This document shows positions 1 to 8,214 of a stretch of 64,000 nucleotides of DNA, piece by piece. The DNA is taken from assembly GCA_030615025.1 (NCBI GenBank), contig JAUXAB010000005.1, positions 1 through 64,000 on the forward strand. The letters are read 5' to 3'. This DNA is from Phycisphaerae bacterium. Its GTDB lineage: Bacteria; Planctomycetota; Phycisphaerae; Sedimentisphaerales; Anaerobacaceae. The position numbers and the translations under genes were made by a program. How positions within the stretch are numbered: position 1 is the stretch's first letter; every line of letters begins with the position of its first letter. The notes beneath the pieces were generated by a model. That model was not told where the DNA came from, did no database searches, and worked only from the letters and a program-made list of their open reading frames with translations.

Positions 1-78
1 AAGTTCATAGTATAGGAATTTGTAATAATAGCGAAAATAGGTAATGTGGCTAAAAAGGTTCCGCCGAAGGCGGTTAAT

Positions 79-234
79 TTAAAGATGCTGAGAAGTTGCC
101 GACTGTGATATACCCAGTTGCGATGTCAGCTCAGTAACACACAGCGCTCGCCGCTTAAGAACCTGCACAATGCGTATTCTTGCCTCAACCGAAAGCAATT
201 TAAATGCCCCTGCCAGCTTTTCCGCATCAACCAT
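79..234 (-). pseudogene. ArsR-family regulator, truncated after the recognition helix
   Basis: Reading the minus strand gives a 51-residue peptide that starts at an ATG at 234 with a strong ribosome binding site (GGAGGTG) a few bases upstream. The sequence has the ArsR/SmtB winged-helix layout: a short helix, a region resembling LSVEARIRIVQVL, then the recognition helix ending SQSATSQHL. A full ArsR protein needs about 40 more residues with the beta-wing and dimer helix. Here a TAA follows immediately and runs into a GGCGG palindrome (61-73). The good start and RBS suggest a once functional gene cut at its 3' end by a repeat insertion or deletion. A minimal functional DNA-binding peptide is less likely. 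Two identical palindromes lie upstream. Confidence 0.6.
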
Positions 235-360
235 AACTGCTCACCTCCATATTTAACACAACCTGATATTGCTACCAAAATCTCTCCGCGAAACCTGTGG
301 CTAAAAATAAAAAAATCTCCACCTCAAAGCCCTCTTTCAAAAACCATAAATCCCTCTTTC

Positions 361-472
361 AAAAACCACGATTCTTAAAGCAGTCCATAAGTATATATGC
401 ATATACTTATATCTCTGTACAAAAACCACGATTCTTAAAGCAGCCCATAAGTATATATACATATACTTATAT
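361..472. repeat. Twin 52-bp direct repeat, each with a 24-bp palindrome
   Basis: Two nearly identical units at 361-412 and 421-472 are exactly 60 bp apart. Each carries a palindrome (387-410 and 447-470) with perfect 10-bp arms, ATAAGTATAT and ATATACTTAT, around a 4-base centre (ATGC or ATAC). The shape fits a dimeric regulator operator. The broken ArsR-type gene reads away from this site, so it could be a former autoregulatory operator. That link is inference, since the sites are 150-240 bp from the start codon. Confidence 0.6.
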
Positions 473-507
473 AGCATTGTTGCAATTGTCAAACTGAAAA
501 CAAAAAA

Positions 508-575
508 CTTGTCCTGAGCTTGCCTGTACTGCCTGTCCTGAGCCTGCCGAAGGGAGCTTGTCGAAGTAGTCGAAT
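508..575. repeat. CCTGAGC-CGAAGG type dispersed palindromic repeats
   Basis: Several overlapping copies of a short motif (CCTGAGCTTG, CCTGAGCCTGCCGAAGG, GAGCTTGTCGAAG) occur together here and again at 1257-1305. They resemble REP-like elements scattered in intergenic DNA of many environmental genomes. No gene is supported here. Confidence 0.55.
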
Positions 576-662
576 GGATCTGCGGTTAAATAAAGCACTT
601 TTTTTGGTCATTTTTTTGTCTCTTTTGTGCATTTTGTGCCTTTTTGTGGCTAATAAAACACC

Positions 663-782
663 TTTTTCGCCAGCTTCCCAAATGAGGTCCGGCTTAGACG
701 GAACCCGGCGGATAAGGCCAGACCTTTCGCAGAAGCTTGCTTCGAGGAAAGGTATGGCCGAAAACGCCAAAGCTGGCAAAAA
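663..782. repeat. Nested stem-loop element of about 120 bp
   Basis: The outer arms GCCAGCTT (669-676) and AAGCTGGC (770-777) are exact complements. They continue with T5 on the left and A5 on the right. Inside, 716-759 forms a long hairpin: GGCCA-ACCTTTC pairs with GAAAGGT-TGGCC with few mismatches. The region looks like a small nonautonomous element (MITE-like) or a structured RNA. No direct target-site duplication was established. Confidence 0.45.
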
Positions 783-935
783 CAAAATCCGCGTTAATCC
801 GCGAAATCAGCGTCTAAAAAATTCGTGCCTCTTCGTGGCCAAATAGAATCCGCGTCAATCAGCGTTAATCCGTGGCAAGAAGTCTGTGTAGTCAGTGTCC
901 TCCGTGGCAAGGAGTCTGTGTTAGTCCGTGTTTTT
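783..935. repeat. Degenerate 'AATCCGCGTTAATCCGTGGC' repeats
   Basis: Tandem, imperfect copies of short phrases such as CCGCGTTAATCCGCG, TCGTGCCTCTTCGTGGC and AATCAGCGTTAATCCGTGGC fill this stretch. Related phrases occur at 11793-11852 and 60779-60840. This is intergenic filler with no supported coding sequence. Confidence 0.5.
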
Positions 936-1401
936 CAACCAAAAGCGCACATAGTAACCGGCCAAATCTGAAAAAAATAAAATTTTTTTTACTGCTTTCA
1001 TATCATCGAGTTAAGAGAATCCGGCATCAAAAATCGGGGTGTTTTTTCGCATCAAACGCGCACATTCGTGCATTTATAGAGGGACGTCTTTTTTTAAAGC
1101 CGGCAAATATGCAAGGAGTTTACCCGCCTTTCTTCTGGCGGGTTTACCCGCCGCTTGTCCGCCATTTGTGTGGCGGATTCGTGTGGCGGGAACTAAGAAC
1201 TATGAACTACCAACCACCAACTACAAGCTACGCAAACCGCCTATCCAGCCCTGCCCACCCTGAGCCTGTCGAAGGGAGCTTGCCTGTCCTGAGTGTAGTC
1301 GAAGGAAACTACTGGCAACCGGCAACTGTCTATATTTTGCTTTCTAACTGGGCCCTCGCCCCCAACCCCTCTCCCCTAACCCTTGTCTTCTGCCCTCGGC
1401 C
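936..1401. other. Intergenic region with GGCGG hairpins, no gene seen
   Basis: No convincing gene is present. The stretch holds small hairpins (ACCCGCC-loop-GGCGGGT near 1126-1146; TCCGCCA-loop-TGGCGGA at 1158-1177) and another cluster of CCTGAGCCTGTCGAAGG-type repeats near 1257-1305. The long open frame across it has repeat-derived composition. Confidence 0.5.
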
Positions 1402-1790
1402 CTTTACAACTGTAGAGAAGCCTCTACAAATCAGACTTTTTATGCAAAACAAACCCAAATTTCGAAAAAGTCAAATGAACGTAAATAAGGTATTAACAAA
1501 GGATTATGACAAAAAGACACTTGGTGAACACGGGAAAAACAAACCCAATTCAAACCCAATACAAAGCCAATCAAACCCAATTAAAGCCAATTTGCCGAAA
1601 GCCCAAATGAACGTAAATAAAGTATTAACAAAGGATTATGAAAATAAGTTAAATTGGGCAATTTGTGAAAACAAAGCCAATTCAAACCCAATACAAACCC
1701 AAAACGAACCCAATCAAACCCAATTCTTGTCCGCCATCAGTGTGGCGGGACAAAGGCAAAAAAATGCTGCCGCGTTTGACGATTAACGGT
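1402..1790 (+). repeat. C/A-rich CAAACCCAA repeat element, copy A
   Basis: The element begins with an inverted repeat around ACTGTAGAG and the phrase CTCTACAAATCAGA. It continues through an A-rich block (GTCAAATGAACGTAAATAAGG, present twice here, near 1471 and 1606) and then many CAAACCCAA units almost free of G. It ends near AAAAATGCTGCCGCG with GTTTGACGATTAACG. Homologous copies lie at 11501-11777 and 46468-46857, in the same orientation. Unlike those, this copy has no recognisable promoter/hairpin leader and looks truncated at its 5' side. An open frame runs through it, but the frame in which the motifs translate changes between copies. Confidence 0.7.
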
Positions 1791-1959
1791 CGGCGTAAGT
1801 CGTTTGGTTACTACGCCGACTGGCGTTTGTTCGCTAGGGAAATATCGAGTAGGCGATACGAGTTTTTGGCGGCGAATTTTGAAGTTAAGCTTGATTTTTA
1901 TATAAACGATATTTAAAATGATTGTTTTACGTAAATTATGTGAACTGGCGCAAGTTTTG

Positions 1960-1980
1960 GGTCCGACAAGTTGCCGGACC
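1960..1980 (+). other. Leader hairpin before the RidA-like gene
   Basis: GGTCCG (1960-1965) and CGGACC (1975-1980) form a perfect 6-bp stem with a 9-base loop, 30 bp upstream of the start at 2011. No U-tract follows, so it is not an obvious terminator. Its role is unknown. Confidence 0.3.
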
Positions 1981-2010
1981 AGATAACCTGTTAAGGCTGA
2001 TAAAGTCAAA

Positions 2011-3138
2011 ATGGCTGTAAACTTAGACACTCGTACGATTGAGTCCGCTGCGGCGACTGAAATCTATATTTCAGCCACGCCCGCCGAAATCGGGCCGCTG
2101 CAGGACAAGGCACAGGAAATCTTTTCCGGCATCCGGGACATACTCCGTTCAAAAAAAGCACATATTCTCCAGGAGCGGGTCTTTGCCGCTCAAAGCGCGA
2201 TGGAAAAAGTCTTACATGTGCGGTCAAAAGAGTATGGCGATATTGACGATGGAGTTGCTCCAAGCGCTCTGGTCGGCAGGGAAGGAATGGCCGGGCCATT
2301 TGCCGGGGTGCAGGTCCACGCCATCAGTTGTGACACAAAGGCAGATGTGGTTAATCTGGAGGGAACTCCCTGCGGGCGAATTCTTCGTGTGCCCGGCCGA
2401 ACATACCTTACACTTTCGGGCATCCGTGCTGACCAGTCCACACAAGCAGCAGGCAACCCGGCCGAACAGGCAAAGGTTATGATGGAAAAATCTGAATCGG
2501 CACTTAAGCAATTTGGGGCTGATTTTCTTTCGGTGCCGCGTACGTGGATGTGGTTGTGCGACATTCTTAGCTGGTATGGTGACTTCAATCGAGCAAGAAA
2601 TAAGTTTTTCACCGAGCGGGGACTCATTGGAGAGGGAACTCGGCAGTCAATGCCCGCCAGCACTGGCATCGGGCTCGGCCCTGCTGACGGGAGCAAGTGC
2701 GCGATGGATCTGACAGCGGTGCTGGAGTCGGCCGACTCAATCCAGTTCCTTCAAGCAGTGGGCAAGCAGCAGTGTGCGCTGGAGTACGGCTCAGCCTTCT
2801 CGCGAGCCGCACGCAGCATTACGCCGGCGGGAGAAACGGTATTCGTCTCCGGAACCGCCTCTATCGATGCCGGCGGTGCTACAACGAATATCGGTGATGC
2901 CGCCGGTCAGATAAAGACAACCATAGAAAACGTTCGAGCAGTTCTAAGAGATATGCACTGTCGGGATGAGGAAGTCGTGCAGGTGGTGGCCTACTGTAAA
3001 ACAACAGAGGTTGAGAAGGTCTTCAACGCTTCTAAGGGCGCTCTTGCCTGGCCGTGGCTGACGGTCATCTGCGACATCTGTCGCCCTGAGTTGTTGTTTG
3101 AAATTGAAGCCACCGCTATGCCCAAACAAAGAGTATAA
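2011..3138 (+). CDS. RidA/chorismatase-like (YjgF superfamily) protein
   Basis: This 375-residue protein ends in a RidA/YjgF-type domain (about residues 270-370: VFVSGTASID, then GDAAGQIKTTIENV). Its longer N-terminal part resembles the FkbO/XanB2 chorismatase family, including the WLCDILSWYGDFNRAR and PASTGIG phrases near residues 180-220. Family members hydrolyse chorismate or its analogues, or are uncharacterised. No signal peptide is seen, so it should be cytosolic. The gene stands alone, convergent with the M56/ankyrin gene, and has only a weak RBS. Whether it acts on chorismate cannot be told, because active-site residues were not checked against a structure. Confidence 0.6.
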   Translation: MAVNLDTRTIESAAATEIYISATPAEIGPLQDKAQEIFSGIRDILRSKKAHILQERVFAAQSAMEKVLHVRSKEYGDIDDGVAPSALVGREGMAGPFAGVQVHAISCDTKADVVNLEGTPCGRILRVPGRTYLTLSGIRADQSTQAAGNPAEQAKVMMEKSESALKQFGADFLSVPRTWMWLCDILSWYGDFNRARNKFFTERGLIGEGTRQSMPASTGIGLGPADGSKCAMDLTAVLESADSIQFLQAVGKQQCALEYGSAFSRAARSITPAGETVFVSGTASIDAGGATTNIGDAAGQIKTTIENVRAVLRDMHCRDEEVVQVVAYCKTTEVEKVFNASKGALAWPWLTVICDICRPELLFEIEATAMPKQRV

Positions 3139-3169
3139 GGGCACGTGAGCAAAAAACCATAAGCCTATT

Positions 3170-3232
3170 TGTCATTCTGAACGAAGCGCAGCGAGCTGAA
3201 GAATCTCAATAATCAATAGTCAATAATCAATA
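3170..3232. repeat. Dispersed repeat (TGTCATTCTGAACGAAGCG type)
   Basis: The short convergent spacer carries a widely dispersed motif, TGTCATTCTGAACGAAGC followed by GAAGAATCTC. After it come AATCAATAGTCAATAATC-type simple repeats. Confidence 0.5.
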
Positions 3233-3233
3233 A

Positions 3234-5810
3234 TCATTCTTTTGCCTCGTGCATGCGTAGCAGTTCAACGATTTCGTCATGACCTTTGTCTTTCGCCAAT
3301 GACAGCGCAGTCCTCCCTGTCTTGTCCTTGACATTTACGTCGGCGCCTTTGGCAATAAGAAGCTCAGCCACATCCTTGTAGCCTTCCGTTACCGCAATGT
3401 GCAGAGGTGTGTAGCCGTTTTTGCTCTTAGCATTGACATCGGCACCTTTGGCAATCAACAGTTCCGCCACACCTTTCTGCCCCCTCACGCACGACCCGTG
3501 CAGAGCTGTCATGCCCTCGTCCCACATTGAGCTTTCCGCCTTGGCATTGACGTCGGCGCCTTTTTCGATAAGCAGTTCTGCGATATCCTTGTGACCAAAC
3601 ACGGCTGCCGAGTGGAGGGCAGACAAACCCCGCTTGCTTTTAGCATTGACATCAGCTCCTTTGGCAAGCAGGTCCTTCGTTGCCTGCCTGTTCCCCGATA
3701 CGACAGTCGCAAGGAGCGGAGCCCATTTAGCTGCTCTTGTGTCTCCTGTCTTTGTGACGAGAGCTTCCGCCATAGTCGGGTTACCTTGCAAGACGGAATC
3801 AAATAGCGAAGAATACGGATACTTCTGCGTATTGAGATGGATGTCGCCGCCATGCGATACGAGGAGCAGAGCGGTGTCAACGTCCCAGCACCAAACGGCC
3901 CAGTGGAGGGGGGTCGCCCAGTAGTCACCTCCATCGGCGTTCGGATTGGCCCCCCTTGCCAGAAGCCAGTCAATCATGTCCTTGTGGCCTCCGCGTATGG
4001 CCCAGTGCAGGGGAGTATCTACTTTCCCAGGCTCGGTATTGACGTCGGCCCCTTTGGCAAGTAGTAGTTCTGCTACTTCCCGATGGTTGCCAGCCGCTGC
4101 GTTGTGCAGTGCAGTATATCCCGCTTGCGTTTCCGAGTGAACGTCTAAGCCGTTTGTCAGGAGTAAATCCACAATCGCTGTGTGGCCTCCAGCGGCTGCA
4201 GCATGCAACAGAGTCAGGCCCTGCTCAAACGTCCCTTGTGCCTTGCCATTCTCGATTAGACTCTGCACCCGTGACAGGTTACCCTTGTAGGCAGACATCA
4301 AATCAGTCGAAACCGTTGCCCCATGGGCAACCATCAGATCGAACATATCGGTTCCCCCCAGTTCGAAGGCAATCATTGCTGGTGTCCTCCCCTCTTTGTC
4401 AGCGACATTAACGTCAGAACCACCAGAGACCAACAGTTCGGCGACCGATATGTGCCAGCCCCGGGCCGCGGCGTGCAACGGAATCTCGCCATCGGGACCC
4501 CTTGTATTTGGATTAGCGCCGGCTTCCAGAAGCATTCCGATCAAGTTGTCCCTTCCACCTGGCACGCCTGCAGCGGCGTACAACGGTGTGCACCCAATCG
4601 ATTGGACATTATCAATCAGAAAAATCTCATCTTTGTTCTTGCCCTCCAGGTCCGCACCCTGGTTGATGGCTAACCTCATCCGCTCGACATTTTTATCTCT
4701 GATGGCCCGGAAGAGTGCAGCAGTGGCTGCGGCCTTGTCTTTTGCTGTCGGCGCAGGAGGCGGGGCGGCTGTGGTTTTCTCTTGTGCCTCGGCGGTTAAT
4801 ACAAGCGCAGTCGGTACAATCAACAAAGCCAATAGCAGTACGACTGTCACAGTCACTAAACTTGGTCGTTTGTAGAATTTTTTTCCTGGTTTCATCATGG
4901 TTTTTATCCTTTCCTCAATATTTTTCACTGGCCCGGCTACAGCCAACGATGGAACAGGCCGGGTTGATTCGTGCTCTGCAATTAGTGTGTTCACAATCGC
5001 GCTGCTGTAATCTTTGACCTTCGCACCCAGGCGGGCGATTGCCATTTCATCACAGCACTTCTCCCGCTCAGCCCGGATTTTCTTATTCGCCCACCAGACA
5101 AACGGATGGAACCAGAATATTGCCTGGACGATTACCTGTAAAAGATTGACCGCAGCATCAAAACGCAGGATGTGGCTAAGCTCGTGGCCGAAAACACCTC
5201 TGCGATGCTCATTGCTATCGACCTTGACGAAGTCGGCCGGCAGATAGATACTTCCGCGCAGCAGACCCCATACGAACGGCTGACCTATTCCTTCGACCAG
5301 CCAGACCTTCGGGAAGGTCTTAAAGTCAAGGCCGGGGAATAAGTTTCCAATGCCGCTTTGCAATTCGGCTGGAAGTGGCTTTCGTTGCCACCGCAGCCAA
5401 GAATTAGTACGCAATGCTTTTATTAAAGCAAAAAGCAAAAAGGCGGCTACTCCCACAATCCACCCAAACCCGAGCCACTGCCGGGGTGTCAGCTTCCTCG
5501 TTTGTCTTACAGCAATCACCTCAGGCACCACAGCCACCGGTGCCGCAGGGACTACAGCAGGCTCAACTGGGTGTGCGGCTACCGGTTCAAACGCCGCCGT
5601 AGGTCCCCGCTCCGGCAGAACCGCCAAAGGTATGGTAAGCAAAGGCGGCACGAGACATTTGGCCAGAACAATCAGCCAGAGCAGGTAGCGAGCGTGTGCG
5701 CTTTTATTTTTCAGCGCCAACGATGCAACCGCTATTACCACCACCAGGACCGCTATCTGCCAGCTTTGCGTCAGCAGATAATTTATGATTTGGGTTAAAT
5801 AATTTTCCAT
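3234..5810 (-). CDS. BlaR1/MecR1-type M56 metallopeptidase with C-terminal ankyrin repeats
   Basis: This is an 858-residue membrane protein. Hydrophobic segments lie at about 18-34, 42-66, 112-133 and 317-340. The M56 zinc site HELSH is at residues 209-213, with a downstream ERE/CCDE cluster (about 248-255). In BlaR1/MecR1 a beta-lactam sensor follows the peptidase. Here it is replaced by about 13 ankyrin repeats (residues about 370-855; repeated LLLAKGADVN phrases). The gene lies 27 bp downstream of a BlaI-type repressor, so the pair should act as a sensor-protease and repressor module: the protease would cleave or destabilise BlaI when triggered. The topology places the ankyrin part after the last membrane segment. 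The signal sensed is unknown. A GGAG sits 8 bases before the ATG. Confidence 0.85.
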   Translation of the reverse strand: MENYLTQIINYLLTQSWQIAVLVVVIAVASLALKNKSAHARYLLWLIVLAKCLVPPLLTIPLAVLPERGPTAAFEPVAAHPVEPAVVPAAPVAVVPEVIAVRQTRKLTPRQWLGFGWIVGVAAFLLFALIKALRTNSWLRWQRKPLPAELQSGIGNLFPGLDFKTFPKVWLVEGIGQPFVWGLLRGSIYLPADFVKVDSNEHRRGVFGHELSHILRFDAAVNLLQVIVQAIFWFHPFVWWANKKIRAEREKCCDEMAIARLGAKVKDYSSAIVNTLIAEHESTRPVPSLAVAGPVKNIEERIKTMMKPGKKFYKRPSLVTVTVVLLLALLIVPTALVLTAEAQEKTTAAPPPAPTAKDKAAATAALFRAIRDKNVERMRLAINQGADLEGKNKDEIFLIDNVQSIGCTPLYAAAGVPGGRDNLIGMLLEAGANPNTRGPDGEIPLHAAARGWHISVAELLVSGGSDVNVADKEGRTPAMIAFELGGTDMFDLMVAHGATVSTDLMSAYKGNLSRVQSLIENGKAQGTFEQGLTLLHAAAAGGHTAIVDLLLTNGLDVHSETQAGYTALHNAAAGNHREVAELLLAKGADVNTEPGKVDTPLHWAIRGGHKDMIDWLLARGANPNADGGDYWATPLHWAVWCWDVDTALLLVSHGGDIHLNTQKYPYSSLFDSVLQGNPTMAEALVTKTGDTRAAKWAPLLATVVSGNRQATKDLLAKGADVNAKSKRGLSALHSAAVFGHKDIAELLIEKGADVNAKAESSMWDEGMTALHGSCVRGQKGVAELLIAKGADVNAKSKNGYTPLHIAVTEGYKDVAELLIAKGADVNVKDKTGRTALSLAKDKGHDEIVELLRMHEAKE

Positions 5811-5837
5811 TGTAAACGCTCCACCAGAAATTATTGG

Positions 5838-6212
5838 CTATTCTTTATCTGTTAGTCGTTTCAGCTTTTCGATATCGTCGGCGTTGATTTTGCCGTGCTC
5901 GGCTAAGTACTGCATAAGCGGGACAGGGTCGCCGCCGAAGAGCCTGTCGAGAAAGTCATTGACCGACCTTTTTATGACTTTTTCGCTCTTGACAGCGGGG
6001 AAAAAGACGTGGGCCTTGCCCCGGATGCGGTGTTTCAGGTATCCTTTCTTTTCAAGCCGACGCAGCAACGTTTGAACCGTTGCGTAAGTTATTTTTCTTC
6101 TGGCAGGCAAACTATCGCGGACCTCCTGCACGGTTGCTTTGCCGAGCTGCCAGACTAATCTTAGGATTTCGGTTTCAGCCGGGCTTACAGCCGGCAATTT
6201 TCTCTTTGTCAT
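5838..6212 (-). CDS. BlaI/MecI/CopY-family transcriptional repressor
   Basis: This 124-residue winged-helix protein has the typical BlaI core (AETEILRLVWQLGKATVQEV, then TYATVQTLLRRLEKKGYLKH). The start chosen is the ATG at 6212, which has AGGAG 8 bases upstream. An upstream in-frame ATG at 6263 would place the coding start inside the promoter. The promoter just upstream contains a BlaI-type TACA/TGTA operator between its -35 and -10, so autoregulation is very likely. The next gene in the operon is the M56/ankyrin protein. Family members are released from DNA when cleaved after activation of the partner peptidase. Confidence 0.9.
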   Translation of the reverse strand: MTKRKLPAVSPAETEILRLVWQLGKATVQEVRDSLPARRKITYATVQTLLRRLEKKGYLKHRIRGKAHVFFPAVKSEKVIKRSVNDFLDRLFGGDPVPLMQYLAEHGKINADDIEKLKRLTDKE

Positions 6213-6241
6213 AATAATTCTCCTTTTACAAGCGTACAAGT

Positions 6242-6271
6242 AGAATATCGTACATTTGTACAAGCTGTCAA
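6242..6271 (-). promoter_or_regulatory. blaI promoter with internal TACA/TGTA operator
   Basis: On the minus strand TTGACA (6266-6271) is followed after 18 bp by TATTCT (6242-6247). The spacer contains the perfect inverted repeat GTACA-TT-TGTAC (6250-6261), matching the TACA/TGTA core recognised by BlaI/MecI repressors. Further TACAAG half-sites occur at 6229-6241. Repressor bound here would block RNA polymerase directly. Confidence 0.75.
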
Positions 6272-6789
6272 CAAAAAAATAAAAATTTTTTTGGCCTGGT
6301 TCAAAAATAGTTGGTTTTGGGTAACAGTGGCGACAAAAAGGGCGAAAGTTAAGAAAAAGAAAAAAGCAAAATTACATATCAAGATGCAAAAAGGTGGGGA
6401 AGGTGGGTGCTTTCATGTTGAAGCCATACAGCAGGACGTTTATAATTGAGAATATGGCAGCAAAGTTAAAGAAGAGCAAGATACCGAAGAGCAAATCCCA
6501 GCAAATAGATGATATCCAGGCGGCAGGCCAAAAATGCTCGCCAGAAGTGGTTTTCTCCACGTTGAGAACGTTTTTGGCTGACAACGCAGGCATCGGGCTT
6601 TGCAACCGGCCGCAATAGAGCGGGTTATTTGGATAGGCTCTAAGTCTTAAGCAGGCAAGCGTAGGGGGAGCCTCAGGGCTTTTTTTTGTACACTTGCGAC
6701 GCCATAAGCGGTATAATTACACAGAGTTAATTTACGGCGTGTTGTCTAATATCATATTTTTGCACACAAGAGTAAGGAAAGGGTAAGCT
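6272..6789. other. Intergenic region with weak small frames and a promoter
   Basis: Two short lysine-rich frames overlap in different phases. One starts with GTG at 6327 and ends at 6449 (40 residues). The other is listed separately at 6454-6618. The stretch also has a short AGCC-TCAG-GGCT stem followed by T8 (about 6670-6687) and a good -10 (TATAAT, 6712-6717) that may drive the secreted protein at 6790. Confidence 0.35.
6454..6618 (+). CDS. Possible small lysine-rich protein, unrecognised
   Basis: This 54-residue frame starts with ATG. It has a basic N-terminus (MAAKLKKSKIPKSKS) followed by a polar segment and two cysteines. No clear RBS is present. A second basic frame (6327-6449) directly precedes it in another phase, so the two might be parts of one frameshifted gene. 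I do not recognise either. Treat as a candidate only. Confidence 0.2.
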   Translation: MAAKLKKSKIPKSKSQQIDDIQAAGQKCSPEVVFSTLRTFLADNAGIGLCNRPQ

Positions 6790-8214
6790 ATGAAATCAAA
6801 CTTTTATTTGGTGACTTTGGCTGTGCTGGTTCTTATCACGCCACAGCTCGCTTTCGGCACAGCACTGGATGACTATGTCGCAGCACACGATGCGAACTAC
6901 CGGTACAGTCTTGTCAACACCATCGAAGGCGAAGGCTACACGGCCTATGTTCTGGATATGACCTCGCAGGTCTGGCGCAACGGCCTCGAGGTCGACCGCA
7001 CCCTCTGGCAGCATTGGCTGACAATAATCAAACCCGATAAGGCCACCGGCGATAAAGCACTGCTCTGGATAAACGGCGGCAGTAACAATGACTCTGCCCC
7101 AACCAAGGCTGATTCGATGTTGGTCAATATAGCACTAAGCACCAGCACGGTGGTTGCGGACCTGAGAATGGTGCCGAACCAGCCTTTGACCTTTCCTGAC
7201 GGAGGCCGACCTCGATATGAAGATGCGATTATCGCCTATACCTATGACAAGTGTATGGCGACCGGCGACGAAACCTGGCCGCTGCTGCTGCCAATGGTCA
7301 AAAGTGCCGTACGCGCAATGGATACGGTCCAGAAGCATGTTTCGTCCGTTACCGGCGGGGCGGTCGCGGTAAAAAAGTTTGTCGTGGCCGGTGCCTCCAA
7401 GCGCGGCTGGACTACCTGGCTGACGGCTGCGGTTGATAAGCGCGTCACGGCGATAGCGCCGGCGGTCATCGACGTGCTGAATATGGGTGAGCAGATGAAA
7501 CACCATTTCAGCGCCTATGGCTTCTATTCCGATGCCATCAGGGATTACGGTGAGATGAAGGTTTTCGAGAGGCTCGATACACCCAGGGGCCAGACGCTCA
7601 GAAAACTTATAGACCCTTATGAGTATCGCAGCCGCTATACAATGCCCAAGTTCCTGATAAATTCGAGCGGCGACCAGTTCTTTCTGCCGGATTCGGCCCA
7701 GTTCTATTTTCACGACCTGTTAGGCCCAAAATACCTTCGATATATCCCCAATACAGACCATGGTCTTAACATAGATGCTTTGACAAGTCTGTCGATGTTC
7801 TACAAGTCCATCCTGAGAGGTTCGCCGCTGCCGAAGTTTAGCTGGAAAGTCAGAGACGATGGTGTGATAGAGGTCAATACACAGACAACACCAGCGGCTG
7901 TAAAATTATGGCAGGCGACGAATGAAAATGCACGTGACTTTCGCCTTGAGACTATCGGGGCGGTCTGGACAAGCACAGATCTTGGTGCTCGCGGCGGGGG
8001 GACATATATAGCTAAGATTGCTAAGCCGAAGAAAGGCTGGACCGCGTTTTTCGTTGAACTGATTTACGATAGCGGCGGGCCGGTTCCTTATAAGTTTACG
8101 ACGCAGGTCCACGTGGTGCCGCAGCGTCTGCCGTTTGCCGATAAGTTCAGCTTCGATAGCGATGCAGGTCTTGAGAGCTTGCCCCGCGAATCGGTTTTCG
8201 CTGCTTTGCCTTAA
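6790..8214 (+). CDS. Secreted PhoPQ-activated pathogenicity-related (PqaA-like) protein
   Basis: The 474-residue protein starts with a clear Sec signal peptide (about residues 1-23, ending AFG). It matches the PhoPQ-activated pathogenicity-related family: NGGSNND near residue 98, DLRMVPNQPL, and the alpha/beta-hydrolase-like elbow VAGASKRGWTTW around residue 205. A late HG-type motif, TDHGLNID, lies near 323. Members have an alpha/beta hydrolase fold and are secreted; their substrate is generally unknown. GGAAAGGG lies 8-14 bases before the ATG. The gene is alone, between the BlaI operon and the restriction-modification island. Confidence 0.8.
   Translation: MKSNFYLVTLAVLVLITPQLAFGTALDDYVAAHDANYRYSLVNTIEGEGYTAYVLDMTSQVWRNGLEVDRTLWQHWLTIIKPDKATGDKALLWINGGSNNDSAPTKADSMLVNIALSTSTVVADLRMVPNQPLTFPDGGRPRYEDAIIAYTYDKCMATGDETWPLLLPMVKSAVRAMDTVQKHVSSVTGGAVAVKKFVVAGASKRGWTTWLTAAVDKRVTAIAPAVIDVLNMGEQMKHHFSAYGFYSDAIRDYGEMKVFERLDTPRGQTLRKLIDPYEYRSRYTMPKFLINSSGDQFFLPDSAQFYFHDLLGPKYLRYIPNTDHGLNIDALTSLSMFYKSILRGSPLPKFSWKVRDDGVIEVNTQTTPAAVKLWQATNENARDFRLETIGAVWTSTDLGARGGGTYIAKIAKPKKGWTAFFVELIYDSGGPVPYKFTTQVHVVPQRLPFADKFSFDSDAGLESLPRESVFAALP

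Noticed and set aside
1550-1730. CRISPR-like array of CAAACCCAA units
   Set aside because: Units are 9-10 bp with irregular short gaps, no constant repeat/spacer length and no cas genes.
872-1786. 304-residue open frame on the + strand
   Set aside because: It runs through several unrelated dispersed repeats and copy A of the C/A-rich element; phase differs from the other copies and no RBS is present.
2190-2696. 168-residue minus-strand frame inside the RidA-like gene
   Set aside because: No family resemblance and fully inside a recognisable gene.
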